Shown here: in pieces, positions 1 to 9,172 of the stretch | How positions within the stretch are numbered: the first letter of the stretch is position 1 | Layout of the letters: each line of letters begins with the position of its first letter | NCBI RefSeq assembly: GCF_050948175.1 | Contig: NW_027490184.1 | Span: 924,703 to 988,702 of the forward strand | DNA: 64,000 nt | Origin: Xylocopa sonorina | Lineage: Eukaryota; Arthropoda; Insecta; Hymenoptera; Apidae | Direction: 5' to 3' | Program-made: the position numbers and the translations under genes | The notes under the pieces: generated by a model | Told to the model about the DNA's origin: nothing | The model's database searches: none | The model's input: only the letters and a program-made list of their open reading frames with translations

Positions 1-2171
1 TCTAAGGGGAAAGTAAAAGGGGACCTCCCCTTAAGTAAAAGGGGACCTGAGACATTCTTTTCTAATACACCCCAGGAGCTAAATTTTGTACCTAAATAAT
101 TAAAAGTGTTGTCTGGTTCAATATAGGGGATTTTTTCATTATTAACCATTATAGATGGATCTTCAATATACCATGACCTTCTACTATGTACAATTTGAAA
201 TGTAGCACATTTAGGAACTGATAATTCCATATTTAACTGCTTTAAAATCTTACTTAAAGTATTTATTTGACGACGTGCCGCTTCTTTACTTTTTGCCAGA
301 AGGACGATATCATCTGCAAAGGCTAGAACCTACAAATTTTTACCTCCTATTTCAATACCGTCATTATGTTCCTGGAGTTGATTCAAAAATGGATCGAGTA
401 CAATGTTAAATAAGAAGGGAGAGAGCGGGTCTCCCTGCTTTACACGGCGCTTAAGATTTATTACGGTTTTTTCACCATTAGCGCACGTAATACGCGTTGA
501 ACAATCATTATACATGTCGGCAATAATATTACATAAGTAACTAGGAACCCTTGCTCTATCTAGTTGTTTAAGAATTGCTTGATGCGGCACGGTATCAAAC
601 GCTTTTGCAATATCCACTATTGTTACCACTCCTCCGTTCACACTTTTCATTACTTGAATAGCGTCCGTAAGTATTGAAACATTACATCTGCATCCGTCTT
701 CACGAGTAAATCCTTTTTGACGAATATTAATATTAATAAACTGTCCTAACTTTTTGTCCAAAATTCCTGAGAAGATTCTGGCTATAATTGGCCCGATTGT
801 AATTGGACGCCAATTTTTAACATTATTTAAATCTGAGTTAACCTTAGGAATTAAAGTAGTTCTGTTAATTTTCCAAACTCGAGGGTAATATTCTCATCGC
901 AAAAGTATATTAAATAATTTAGTTAAGATTTCTGGCGTACCTTTTTTAACAAGATGAATTCTCTTTACTCCATCGGTACCTGCTGCTGAAGTAAAGTTAG
1001 TTCGTTTTAATCTATCTATTACATCTTGAACCGACATATTAGGGCAAACTTCCATCATGCTTCGCCTATCGCTGTTTATTGGCATATAATTACTCTGTGG
1101 GTTGGTTGCTTCCCATAATTTCTTATAAAATTGATCTACTACCGAAGCTTGGGGTAAAGTAGATCTATCCGTCATAAAAGAAGAATCTCCTTTAATAGCG
1201 TAATCAGCTAGGCGTTTTGGGCATTTTTTAAACAACTCTTGACACCTTGTGTAGGCAAAACGCTTTCTAGAGGCATGATTGGTTGAATGGGGATCGGATG
1301 ACTGCCTAGTATTCATTCGATTCCGTTTTTGTTTATTAGCCCTATTATTTTTGCTTTTATTTTTATTTCCGCTTGATGTATCTACGACACTACGATGTAT
1401 TAACACAGGCTTAAGTGTTTTATCTATAAATTGCTCTATTTTTTCCTTAATATTTACATTTATAACTTCATTTGCATTTAACTCAGTTAATATAGCGTCC
1501 AATTCAATATTTGCTCTTTCGAATTTTGAGCCTTCTGGTAGTTCAATAGTTTTAATATAGTCTAAAATAAAGGAATTCCACTCATTATCACTCACGGTTG
1601 TACTTATATTTATCATTTCTTGTGGCTCGTCTTCATTAGCACTAAGATATATTTCTTCTTCAGACTCGGAACTCGAACACTCAACTTGTGCTGTACTGTT
1701 AGCTCTAAGTCGCCGCCTCTTGTCGCTAATTTGCTTACAAGATGTAGATGATAGAAATTTCTGAATTTCTTTATTAATTTGGCGCTTATTCTGAAACCTT
1801 CGCCTACGTTCGATCAGCAGATTAACTTCATCTTGGGTCCACTCATACGCTTTACGACCACCAGTTTTTTTGCTTTTCATTTGTAGCATTCGTTTTTGGT
1901 TCCGAACTTCTGGATGTTTACTACGTTCATGGGTCGAGAGGCCACTTTGTGAATTAAATCTGAGTTCACAGTGCTCACAGGAGTACGGTAACGAGGTATC
2001 AGGCGGCCCCTTACATTTCGGGTAATGGCATACCCAATTATGAATGCCTTTAAACTGTCGAAGGCATTTACTGCAAATATAATGTATTAATTCTTGTTTA
2101 TGATACTGGGTGATTTGCGATTTTAGGTCCTCATATTTAACAGGCCAATATGCATGCCCTTTTGGAGACAA
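1..2171 (-). pseudogene. R2-like zinc-finger / reverse transcriptase ORF, two nonsense codons, partial
   Basis: One frame encodes an R2-type protein, interrupted in frame by TGA at 894-896 and TAG at 330-332. The N-terminal part has a CCHC-type finger (C33, C36, a His, C53) and a CCHH finger (C65, C68, H81, H86). A basic, tryptophan-containing Myb-like region follows at residues ~108-150. RT motifs appear after the first stop: a D-x-AKAFD motif A, a KQGDPLSPF motif B, and FADD (plus coordinates 309-320) just beyond the second stop. At least two N-terminal fingers is unlike copy B, which shows one, and points to a different R2 subclade. The first codon of the open stretch is TTG preceded by TAG, so the true start is uncertain; R2 ORFs often lack a clear AUG. 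The C-terminal endonuclease lies off the left edge. Confidence 0.88.
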
Positions 2172-2739
2172 CAGCTACATGTCGAGTTCGGAGTGAGTAG
2201 TAACTCTATTTTAAATTGTATGGCCGAATTCGTAGTCCGTTTACTCGCCAGGGCGTCAACAATGGTTCCCTGATCAGTAGCGGATAAATCCGCCACGAGC
2301 GAAATGGAACCTGATTCGCTCGTGTCGAGGCATCATTAACTGTGTCCATTATTTGTTTCTAATAATAAATGTGAAATCGATACATCAAGTCCCCACGTTT
2401 CCTCTCTTGTCCATACATCTGCGATTGTCTGCATCAAAATACAACCGGGCGCACCTTGGTGCTGAATCAAAATTTTGTTTACTGCCAAAGTACAGTATTT
2501 CTAGCTATCTAGCCAGTACAATACAGATCTTAATTTGTACTCTTAACTTACGGCACAGTTTACCGGTTGTTGCTGGACCTCATTTAGCCACATGCTTCAG
2601 CCAGATAATCAACCAATAAGTCAACCATCTGACCGGATCACGTGTTAGCGGCGGTACCTATGGGAGGTAGAGGACCAGCTAGAGTCGGGAGAGGCTAAAG
2701 GACCTAATGAAAGGTCTATATTGCGTATCACCGACCCAG
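2172..2739 (-). other. 5' untranslated region of R2 copy A
   Basis: This lies between the ribozyme-like 5' region and the zinc-finger ORF. No coding potential in either strand resembles a known family; the short open frames here look incidental. It is assigned to the element by position only. Confidence 0.5.
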
Positions 2740-2933
2740 GTAACTATGACTCTCTTAAGCGTGCACGCGGATCCATCAGCGCCACTCGATGTAAAGGCCA
2801 CTCCCTATCCCTCCGCACCTCCACGAGGTGGGAGCCGGGCAACGTCCGATTCATAAGAATCGGGCGGCAGAGCCGGAGGGAAGGCGCCGATGGAGCCGCG
2901 GGTACCCTTAAGAGAGTCATAGTTACTCCCGCC
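2740..2933 (-). ncRNA. candidate HDV-like R2 self-cleaving ribozyme, copy A
   Basis: Read on the minus strand. The 28S-derived 5' arm (2926-2907) is a perfect 20-bp inverted match to 2740-2759, giving a long P2-like stem. Nested inside are CATCGGCGCC-type arms (2892-2883 with 2783-2774, one mismatch), a 7-bp hairpin with 4-nt loop (2864-2847), and a CCCGGC strand (2839-2834) that can pair with the first six bases GGCGGG (2933-2928) apart from one mismatch, as P1. The strand order P1, P2, P3, P1', P4, P2' is the HDV topology known for R2 5' ends. The predicted cleavage is immediately 5' of 2933, exactly where the 28S homology ends. The fold is by eye; the P4 and J4/2 assignments are tentative. 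Confidence 0.6.
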
Positions 2934-2950
2934 AAGTGGGGAAGCGGATT

Positions 2951-2968
2951 ACCCCCCCCCCCCCCCCA
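2951..2968. repeat. C homopolymer run at the viral / R2-A junction
   Basis: About 17 consecutive C residues lie 17-18 bp from the end of R2 copy A. This may be untemplated addition at a reverse-transcription jump, slippage, or a sequencing or assembly length error. Confidence 0.8.
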
Positions 2969-3067
2969 CTGAGCGTTCCCAAAAAATTGTTAAAGAAGAT
3001 TTCTCAAACATTTCAAGGTTTACATAGAGTTTTTACTCTTACCTTTTCTTATCTTCATTGGTGAAGG

Positions 3068-3087
3068 CCTTTCGGTTGATCGAAAGG
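3068..3087 (+). other. Hairpin in leader of the viral segment
   Basis: CCTTTCG / CGAAAGG, 7 bp perfect, with loop GTTGAT, sits upstream of the first ORF. It could be a remnant of a viral 5' UTR structure; the function is unknown. Confidence 0.6.
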
Positions 3088-3356
3088 AGTAAAATCTGAG
3101 TAAATCGACTATTGAGAGAGGCCATAGCGGGCACTTCGGCCCCTTTTGCCGTTAACAGGCAGCATACAACGGGTGATAGCAACCCTCATTAGCCTCTAAC
3201 GGGTTTTTTCTTAAATACTTACTTATAGTGTGTTTATGTTCTGTAGCGGTTAAGTTAGTATAGTCTTTAGTTAGTTGTTAGTTGATAGTGACCTAATATC
3301 TAATTAATCTCGTTCTTATTAGTAGTAGTGACTTTTTCCGAAATGAAAGTTGTGCG

Positions 3357-4394
3357 ATGCGTCGTAACAGATCCGGAGCGATGGACCCCAACCTAATAGC
3401 CAGGCTACGTGCTATACGGGCCGGTGCGAATTGGGACGGGGAAGAATCGAGTAGTGACGAAGAGTGTGGACCCGTGCCCCTGGGACCAGTTACTCGAATG
3501 GAGGTACCTGCCGATATCATCAAGCAGTACCAGATGCAGGGGGTAGCAGCCAAGCGGAAACACGTGCCGCCGACTCCCAAGCCTAAGGAGAAGAAAGAGC
3601 CGAAAGAAGCCGCCCCTCCTAGGAAGATCATCAGGGATGTGGCTCCGGCGCCAGTTCAGCACAAGCCCCAAAGGTGTGCCACCGTATCCGGGCCGGGGGT
3701 AGAACTGGGAGATTCACACAGTAGCCCAGAACCGGAGAACGTGAAACAGTATTTCACGGGGGACGTCGAGCGTTTCAATAACGGAATGCTGACGCATGCG
3801 TGTACAGAGAGTGGTTCGCCGACATCCGAGATGAGTCGTCTCGTTACGTGGGCCGCGATGAACGGGGCTGGGCCTGTTCTGCCCACAATTGCCAATTGGA
3901 GGCAGCCTACGATCTGGGAAGATCGGGCTGCCAGATTGGCCGCCGCCACCGAGGAGGAGGTGGATGGCGCAGTATTTCGCAATTCAGCAGCGAAAGATGC
4001 CGGGAAGATGCCGCCCGGTAAGCAGGGTGCTCGAGAGGAGGGACCCGATGAAAAAAGGCCAAAGACCAGGCCAGTAAAAAAGAGAAAATCACTCAGCGTA
4101 CGAGCAATGGCGATTGCAGTACAAATCAAAGACGACCCCGCCCGCATCATGGGCGTCTTGGGGAGCGGAGGGGCAAACAGGAGGTGGGCTACGGCAGTAG
4201 CTCAAGCCCTACGGAAACAAGGGATCGGTGGCGGAACACTGAAAAGATGGGAGACTGAGTCTCTAGGCTATGCTGCACTCACACCCAAGGAGGAGGCCTT
4301 GGTTGTGGAGGTTGTCAAGAATACCGTGGAGTTGTGGGCCTCGAACTGCTTAACATCTGCAGTTTTCGAGCTATTAAAAGGGTGGCGGAAGTGA
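3357..4394 (+). CDS. Uncharacterised toti-like viral ORF (345 aa), first ORF of the endogenous viral element
   Basis: ATG at 3357, stop TGA at 4392-4394. No family is recognised. The N-terminal third is charged, with an acidic serine cluster (residues ~27-37) and a proline/lysine-rich stretch (~70-95). The middle is alanine-rich, and residues ~245-330 look globular and helical. It overlaps the RdRp fragment by ~60 nt, which lies in the -1 frame. Totiviruses often join capsid and polymerase ORFs by -1 frameshifting, so this may be a capsid or N-terminal polymerase remnant. I see no canonical X-XXY-YYZ slippery heptamer in the overlap, so a deletion junction is as likely. It remains open despite the damage in the next ORF. 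Expression is not shown. Confidence 0.55.
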   Translation: MRRNRSGAMDPNLIARLRAIRAGANWDGEESSSDEECGPVPLGPVTRMEVPADIIKQYQMQGVAAKRKHVPPTPKPKEKKEPKEAAPPRKIIRDVAPAPVQHKPQRCATVSGPGVELGDSHSSPEPENVKQYFTGDVERFNNGMLTHACTESGSPTSEMSRLVTWAAMNGAGPVLPTIANWRQPTIWEDRAARLAAATEEEVDGAVFRNSAAKDAGKMPPGKQGAREEGPDEKRPKTRPVKKRKSLSVRAMAIAVQIKDDPARIMGVLGSGGANRRWATAVAQALRKQGIGGGTLKRWETESLGYAALTPKEEALVVEVVKNTVELWASNCLTSAVFELLKGWRK

Positions 4395-5371
4395 TAGTGG
4401 GCGGACGCCAGAGCGTAGAGCACTTCTACGCTCAGGGTGACGACGTTATATTCGCCACCACTTCACTGCCGTTCATCCAAAAAATTATCGATTGTTACCA
4501 GCACATAGGTTACGAGGTACACCCCCTAAAGACCTATATATCCTTAGGGAGAGTGGAGTTCTTGCGGAGAAGTTATGAATGCGACGAGGTAACCGGATAT
4601 CTAGCGAGGAGTTTCGTGAATATCCGGTTCCGTAACGCGGTGCAGGCATCTCCGCTAACACCGGGAGAGCCACTTTATTCGGCTTTAAGTCAGTGGCATC
4701 TACTGTCACTAAGAACCGGTTCTCCCAAGGGGTGTGCCGAGCTGTACCTAGAGTTTGCTGAGGCCCAGGGCTTAGAAAAAGCCAAATGTGCAGCATACGC
4801 ACTAACACCTAGTGCACTGGGCGGCTGCGGAGTAGACCGTTGCAACAGGATGGGCGCCTGGCTCGAGGATTAGAGCAACGGATTACTGTACACAATGGAG
4901 ATGAGGAAGGAGCTACGCGTAGTTAAAAAAGACCTGGGAGCGTGGGAAGATAGGTTCGCCAGGATCGGGTGGGAACTCAGGGGAATTGAGAGGAGCAAAA
5001 TGTTGAGTCAATTAGCGTCGACCTGGGGGATAAGGGAATCCACACTAGTTGGGGATGCCCATTCATCCTTCGTGGAAGTCGCTCCGGTGCAACCAGTGCC
5101 ACCTAGCAGCCCTTTCATTTTAGCGGAGCCCCGTGATATCTGGGACCTGTCACACGTGCCAATCCAGATAATCGGTAACTACAAGCGGAAGCTACTAGAG
5201 GATAGGGAAGAAGAAAAAGGATGTAGAGCTGAGTGCCACGGATTGCTTCGTGCGTTACGCAAACGCATGAGTATCCGAATGTATACCGGCTACCTATATG
5301 GGGAGTGGGAGCATCCGACTCCACTCACAGAAAGGGTGGGCCCAAGGTACGGAGGAGACATCAAGAAGTGA
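4334..5371 (+). pseudogene. Toti-like RNA-dependent RNA polymerase, C-terminal half, one internal stop
   Basis: One frame opens at 4334 (GTG, no own ATG) and ends at TGA 5369-5371, broken by TAG at 4871-4873. Seen in order: a QGDD motif C with hydrophobic flanks (about 4431-4450), a motif D-like HPLKT segment, an EFLR motif E, a GYLARS segment followed by an RN-containing helix, then a TPSALGG element typical of totivirus-like polymerase thumbs. The part after the stop is charged and unrecognised, presumably the polymerase C-terminus. Only ~30 residues precede GDD, so motifs A and most of B are absent; an intact polymerase would have several hundred residues upstream. Assignment to a toti-like dsRNA virus is from motif pattern; a profile search would settle the genus. 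Confidence 0.78.
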
Positions 5372-5540
5372 GCGACACGCGCAGTAAGACGTGTACTCGT
5401 AGCAAGGGACGTAAATCTTTCCAAACTTAGTCAAAATCTTTTATGGATAGAAGAACGAATGAAAGTGATGCTCAGGGAGCTCAGGAAATGGGCGCTTCTT
5501 GTGCAGTAAGAGGCCCAGAGGTGTTCTAGGAGACCTCTAT
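5372..5540 (+). other. 3' non-coding tail of the viral segment with terminal hairpin
   Basis: Non-coding stretch after the polymerase remnant. It ends with AGAGGT / ACCTCT arms (5517-5522 and 5533-5538), a 6-bp stem directly before the T-rich tract. Terminal stem-loops are usual at totivirus 3' ends, which suggests the segment reaches close to the viral 3' terminus. Confidence 0.5.
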
Positions 5541-5575
5541 TTTTTTTTTTTTTAATTTTTTTTTATTTTTTTTTT
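5540..5575 (-). other. A-rich 3' tail of R2 copy B (T-rich on plus)
   Basis: T13 AA then further T runs with single A interruptions. On the minus strand this is a poly(A)-like tail at the 3' end of R2 copy B. Downstream 28S should follow but viral sequence does instead. Confidence 0.7.
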
Positions 5576-5859
5576 AATCACGGTGCCCTATAAAGAGTCA
5601 AAGTCACCGTGACATTATGCCTGATACGCAGGCACACCTATCGAGAACAAAGACTTCTCTATCCCACGTCTACCCGCCTCCATGTCATACTAGTGGTAGC
5701 GTTAAACCTCCGGTAAGCATTGAGTCCCCCTACAAGTACCCTCGTTGATATTACTTTGTGCTCGGTCTTGCGTATAATTTTCCTATTTAACGGGCCTTTG
5801 GCGGAATGAGGTCCCCATATCCCTCTGCTAGACAGTGTTATCGTTTCAAAGACCACCGT
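5576..5859 (-). other. 3' UTR of R2 copy B
   Basis: About 280 nt of non-coding sequence between the ORF stop and the A-rich tail. R2 3' UTRs fold into a structure bound by the RT for target-primed reverse transcription. A GTCACGGTGAC-type inverted motif with a flanking repeat (GGGCACCGTG) lies near the tail. Confidence 0.7.
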
Positions 5860-8172
5860 TTACGTGTTATACCGTTTTTTAATAGCTTCTATCAAGCTGC
5901 TGTTCTTCTTATAATAATTCATTTTCTTCAGGTGTGCCTTGTTTAGATCCGTTTGTTCGCTGTTGACCTGCGCATCGATAACAACTGCCTCATCATTTCC
6001 GTTCTTAGCGATGATGTCCGGCTTTCTTAAACCTTCTTCCGTCTGAATGTGGGGTTCTTCCTCAACTTCGTACCCCTTCGTCCTAAGTTCCCTCGCGACG
6101 TAATTAGGTATGGCGTTATGTCTTTTTATTCTGGCATCATGTGTTCGATGGCAACACTGCAGCACATGGTTTAGCGTTTCCGGTTCAGGACAACCTGCAC
6201 GATATCTTCTGTCTCGAGTACGACCTCTTGATGTTCTAGAGCGAGTTGGTAATGCATTTATCTTGAGACGGCAAAGATTAATAAAATCTTTACCCGTTAA
6301 AAACCTATTTCCTTCAAAGACCCACCGGTGTTGTTGTGGGGTTTTGCATGACTCTTTCAAAGGACTACCATCTACCGTCGCATAGAGCTTGTTCGCCCAT
6401 CGCTTCCTGAGTGACTCTGATGTTCTGAGTAGAGCTCCATCCACCGTAAGACGCCTCTCTGCTACGGCAATCTCATTTTCGAGGAAGCGTCCAGAAGCTG
6501 TTTGCCTGGCATCGTCTGATAGTGGTAGTGCGGTGAGTCGGGCCAGGCGCTGTTTAGGCATTTCCCACCTCATGGACGGTAATCCGAGGCCACCATCGCC
6601 AACATTCGCGTGAAAATAGGCTATATTCGTATCGGATGGGAGACGCAAACAGTTCCTTGCAGCTTGCCTTACCATCTTATCGATCTTATTTAGCACCCCT
6701 ATTCTCATAGCACCTAACGCCAATACGTGTTGCAGCCCGGGTAGTACCACAGTTCTTAACGCAAAGAGCCGTTGTTGTGGCTTAAGTGGAGCAGATGTTA
6801 ATGTCTTCATCGTGACAGCTAACTGTGGACTGGGATTCACTGCCACTCGCCCATCAGGAGTGAATGGAACACCAAGGTATTTCCATTGGTCCGTCCGTTT
6901 GAGCGTAGGAAGCTTCCTTCCACCACATGAGAAAGAGAGACTTGCTTCCACTATCGTTTTCTTTTCGTGTGGAACCGACGTAAGGACAACCGTTAACGAT
7001 TTGGCCGCGTTAATGGACATTCCACAACTTTGGAGGAACTCTGAGGTGGTGTCCAGAGCCAATTGCATTCCAGACTTGGTGGATGCAAATAGCAAAAGGT
7101 CATCCGCAAAAGCTGCTTCATTGATCTTCATGTCGCCTATTTCAATGCCTACTTCAGGCGGAAGCTTCTTCCATAATCGATCCATTACAAGATTGAATAG
7201 GAAGGGCGATAGCGGATCACCTTGCTTTACATCTCGTTGTGGGTGGATCAGATGCGATGTCCACGTTCCACATACCAACCGAGTAACGTTGGTGTCATAG
7301 ACGTCCTTAATGCAGTCAATCAGCGGTGCCGATGCTCCATACAGCTGTAATGTATGTCTGATGGTTTGATGTGATACCGAATCAAAGGCTTTGGCCACAT
7401 CAATCGATGCCAGATATAAGGGCTTATTGCGCTGATGATGATATCTAAGCGCCACATCGAGGAGGAATATATTTTCTGAGCACCCATCTGATTCACGGAA
7501 GAACCTCTGCCGCTGAACAAGTGGTATCTTGGCCGCCATCCTTTTCGCCAGTATTTTGTGTAAAATACGGACGAGAACAGACGAAATTGTTATTGGTCGA
7601 AAATCGGCGGGGCTATCAGGGTCCGACTTCTTCGGGATAAATGTGGTAGTAGACTCCGTGAGGTGTTTTGGGAGTCTCCTGCACCACATCATGATGTTTA
7701 ATATCCTTTCGATCACCCAAACGGGTATCTTTCGAAGAAGCCTTGCCGTAATACCATCAGGACCAGCCGCAGTAGTCACTCTAGGAAAGGAAGATCTTAT
7801 TTCTTTCTCTGTTACTGGGGCCCATAGATCGCTCTCCACTTGTCGCTCCTGCGCACCATCGGGGTAAGAATCCGACGTTTCGGTCAGAAGCTTTTCCCAA
7901 AATGGGACCATAACTTCCTTCTGAGGTGACTGCTCCAGACGATGCTCTTTCAGAAGGGAGTGCACACATCGGGCGGGGTTTCGCGTCCTGTTATTCAGGA
8001 TATATTTCAGGTCCTGTATACGTGCATATTCCGCTCTTCGCATCTTCCTACGTGACAAGCTCGTGTTGACAGGTGTTTCGATGTCAGGCTTCTGTTTCAG
8101 TTTCCGCGCCGGAAACGTGTCAAGCAGATAGAGCGTTAAGCACTTGAAGATCTCCTGCTTCGTTGCCCCCAA
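5860..8172 (-). pseudogene. R2 reverse transcriptase / endonuclease (copy B, main part)
   Basis: A 770-residue open frame covering the RT and endonuclease of R2. RT motifs: FRPITISS (~191-198), SIDVAKAFD (~256-264), KQGDPLSPF (~316-324), AAFADDLLLF (~353-362). The C-terminal domain has GC...H...C (C661, H669, C673) and then KPD (717-719) with a second acidic D at ~733, the PD-(D/E)xK-type restriction-like nuclease. The usual first Cys of the CCHC knuckle is Tyr (RRYRAGC). The N-terminal zinc finger and Myb domain are in the other frame (8734-8120), overlapping by 53 nt, so one frameshift separates the two halves. Otherwise it is almost intact, which suggests a young copy or an uncorrected single-base sequencing error. 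Confidence 0.9.
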
Positions 8173-8734
8173 GGGAGTCGTATATATCCACTAGCGTAGC
8201 GGATCTGAAATCCTGCGTAGATGGAATGTCTAGGAGATTGAGGTGATTTATGATCTCCTGATCATAGTTGGTACAATCCGATCGGTCCTCCATAGGCAGT
8301 TCCGGAATAACAGATGTTGATGATTCCATCTCAAGAACAAATTTTTGCACTAACTTTTTGTACTGCTCTTGTTTCCTATGCGACTTGATAGAGTCATACG
8401 ATCGATCGGTGAACACCTTAGCTAACGCTTGATTAATATTGCGTACACCCTGGACAGACAGCTCTGCTTCCTTACGCGCCAGAAGCGTATGCTCTTGTTC
8501 ATTCCACCGAGCCTTCACTGGCTCTTTCTTGCACAACTGGTCATACCAGTTGGGATGGGCCTTCTTCTCATGTAGGGACCTCCCAATAGCTTTTCCAAAT
8601 GTTCTCGGGCATCCCGGAAAGCGACATGATACTCCGGAGGGCTGAGATAAAGCGTGGGATGAGATTTCTTCGTTCCCAGAGCTACTGTGTGTTGGAACGG
8701 CAGAGCCAGAGCGCTCACCGTTTGATTTGTTCAT
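8120..8734 (-). pseudogene. R2 N-terminal DNA-binding region (copy B)
   Basis: Open from an upstream TTG at 8791, with first ATG at 8734. It carries one CCHH zinc finger (numbering from the TTG: C56, C61, H74, H79), followed by a tryptophan-containing Myb-like helix-turn-helix region (~95-145). A single N-terminal finger is typical of the R2 D-clade (Bombyx/Drosophila type). These domains contact 28S DNA at the target. The frame ends at 8120 and the RT continues in another frame from about 8172, so the copy carries a frameshift. Confidence 0.85.
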
Positions 8735-8932
8735 CCGAGGCTTGGTTTTAGTCCTTGGGCCAACACAAATAGGACTCGAGAGGATTGGCAACCCCCAAGA
8801 GCCGCTAACGCCGCACGCCGTTTCTCCATGGCACCCCTCCAGGGAGGGGGAACCATGTTACCGGCGAGAACCTATAGGAGGTACGACGTACGACTTGGGT
8901 AGGAGAGGCTATTTGAGACGCATCCTACCCCT
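8735..8932 (-). other. 5' UTR of R2 copy B
   Basis: Sequence between the ribozyme-like 5' region and the first ATG. It has no recognisable coding content. Confidence 0.55.
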
Positions 8933-9107
8933 GTAACTATAACTCTCGAAAGAATGTATGCGGATCCATCGGCGCCACTCGATGTAAGGCGCCTCCACGA
9001 GGTGGGAGGCGGGCAACGTCCGATTCCTAAGAATCGGGCGGCTGAGCCGGAGGGAAGGCGCCGATGAAGCCGCGGGCATCCTTAAGAGAGTCATAGTTAC
9101 TCCTGCC
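8933..9107 (-). ncRNA. candidate HDV-like R2 self-cleaving ribozyme spanning the 28S junction, copy B
   Basis: On the minus strand, 28S bases 9100-9086 pair with R2 bases 8947-8933 (15 bp including one G-U) as a P2-like stem. CATCGGCGCC (9066-9057) pairs perfectly with GGCGCCGATG (8976-8967). A hairpin CCGATTC-TTAG-GAATCGG lies at 9037-9020. CCCGCC (9013-9008) can pair with 28S GGCAGG (9107-9102) as P1 with one A-C mismatch; against the canonical 28S GGCGGG it would be perfect. A GCCTCC(C)AC...GTGGAGGC hairpin fits P4. Strand order matches HDV-type ribozymes known at R2 5' ends. Predicted cleavage is 27 nt upstream of the insertion junction. Confidence 0.65.
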
Positions 9108-9123
9108 GTTTACCCGCGCTTTT

Positions 9124-9172
<49 letters not shown>

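Larger units (their letters stand above)
1..2933 (-). mobile_element. R2-like non-LTR retrotransposon, copy A (3' end beyond window)
   Basis: Minus-strand element read from 2933 leftwards. It contains 27 bp of 28S-identical sequence (2933-2907), an R2-type 5' region with ribozyme-like pairing (down to about 2740), a 5' UTR (2739-2172), and a long coding region with zinc fingers and reverse transcriptase that runs off the left edge. On its upstream side the 28S match stops after 27 bp and a toti-like viral segment begins, so this copy is not sitting in an intact 28S gene on that side. R2 elements normally insert at one fixed site in 28S using their own endonuclease. The reading frame has two nonsense codons, so this copy is dead. 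The 3' UTR and downstream flank are outside the window. Confidence 0.85.
2934..5540 (+). other. Endogenous toti-like (dsRNA virus) element between two R2 copies
   Basis: This segment differs in composition and content from everything around it. It has a C-run (about 2951-2968), ~390 bp of hairpin-containing leader, a 345-codon ORF, an RdRp C-terminal half with a GDD motif in the -1 frame relative to that ORF, and a terminal hairpin (5517-5538) directly followed by a T-rich tract. The GDD, K, EFLR and downstream thumb-like motifs are those of totivirus-like RdRps (family knowledge). Most of the RdRp (fingers and motifs A and B) is missing and there is a stop inside the polymerase part, so the copy is non-functional. 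It is tail-to-tail with R2 copy B and head-to-head with copy A. It could be a copy of a deleted viral RNA or an eroded longer insertion. Confidence 0.75.
5541..9080 (-). mobile_element. R2 non-LTR retrotransposon, copy B, inserted in 28S
   Basis: A full-length-looking R2 of about 3.5 kb. Its 5' end abuts 28S at 9080/9081 (minus strand reads ...GACTCTCTTAAG then R2), the conserved R2 insertion position. It has a ribozyme-like 5' region, a 5' UTR, a coding region split by one frameshift (8734-8120 and 8172-5860), a 3' UTR (5859-5576) and an A-rich tail. R2 inserts by nicking 28S and priming reverse transcription there. The expected 28S sequence after the tail is missing, so the downstream junction is rearranged or was formed by a template jump. 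Confidence 0.92.

Noticed and set aside
3293..4150. Minus-strand open frames up to 164 codons opposite the viral ORF
   Set aside because: GC-rich antisense shadows with no family features.
4334..4394. Programmed -1 frameshift site between the viral ORFs
   Set aside because: Frame relation is -1, but no canonical slippery heptamer is visible and most of the RdRp is missing, so a deletion junction explains it equally well.
6110..7867. Plus-strand open frames up to 162 codons
   Set aside because: Antisense shadows of the R2-B reverse transcriptase.
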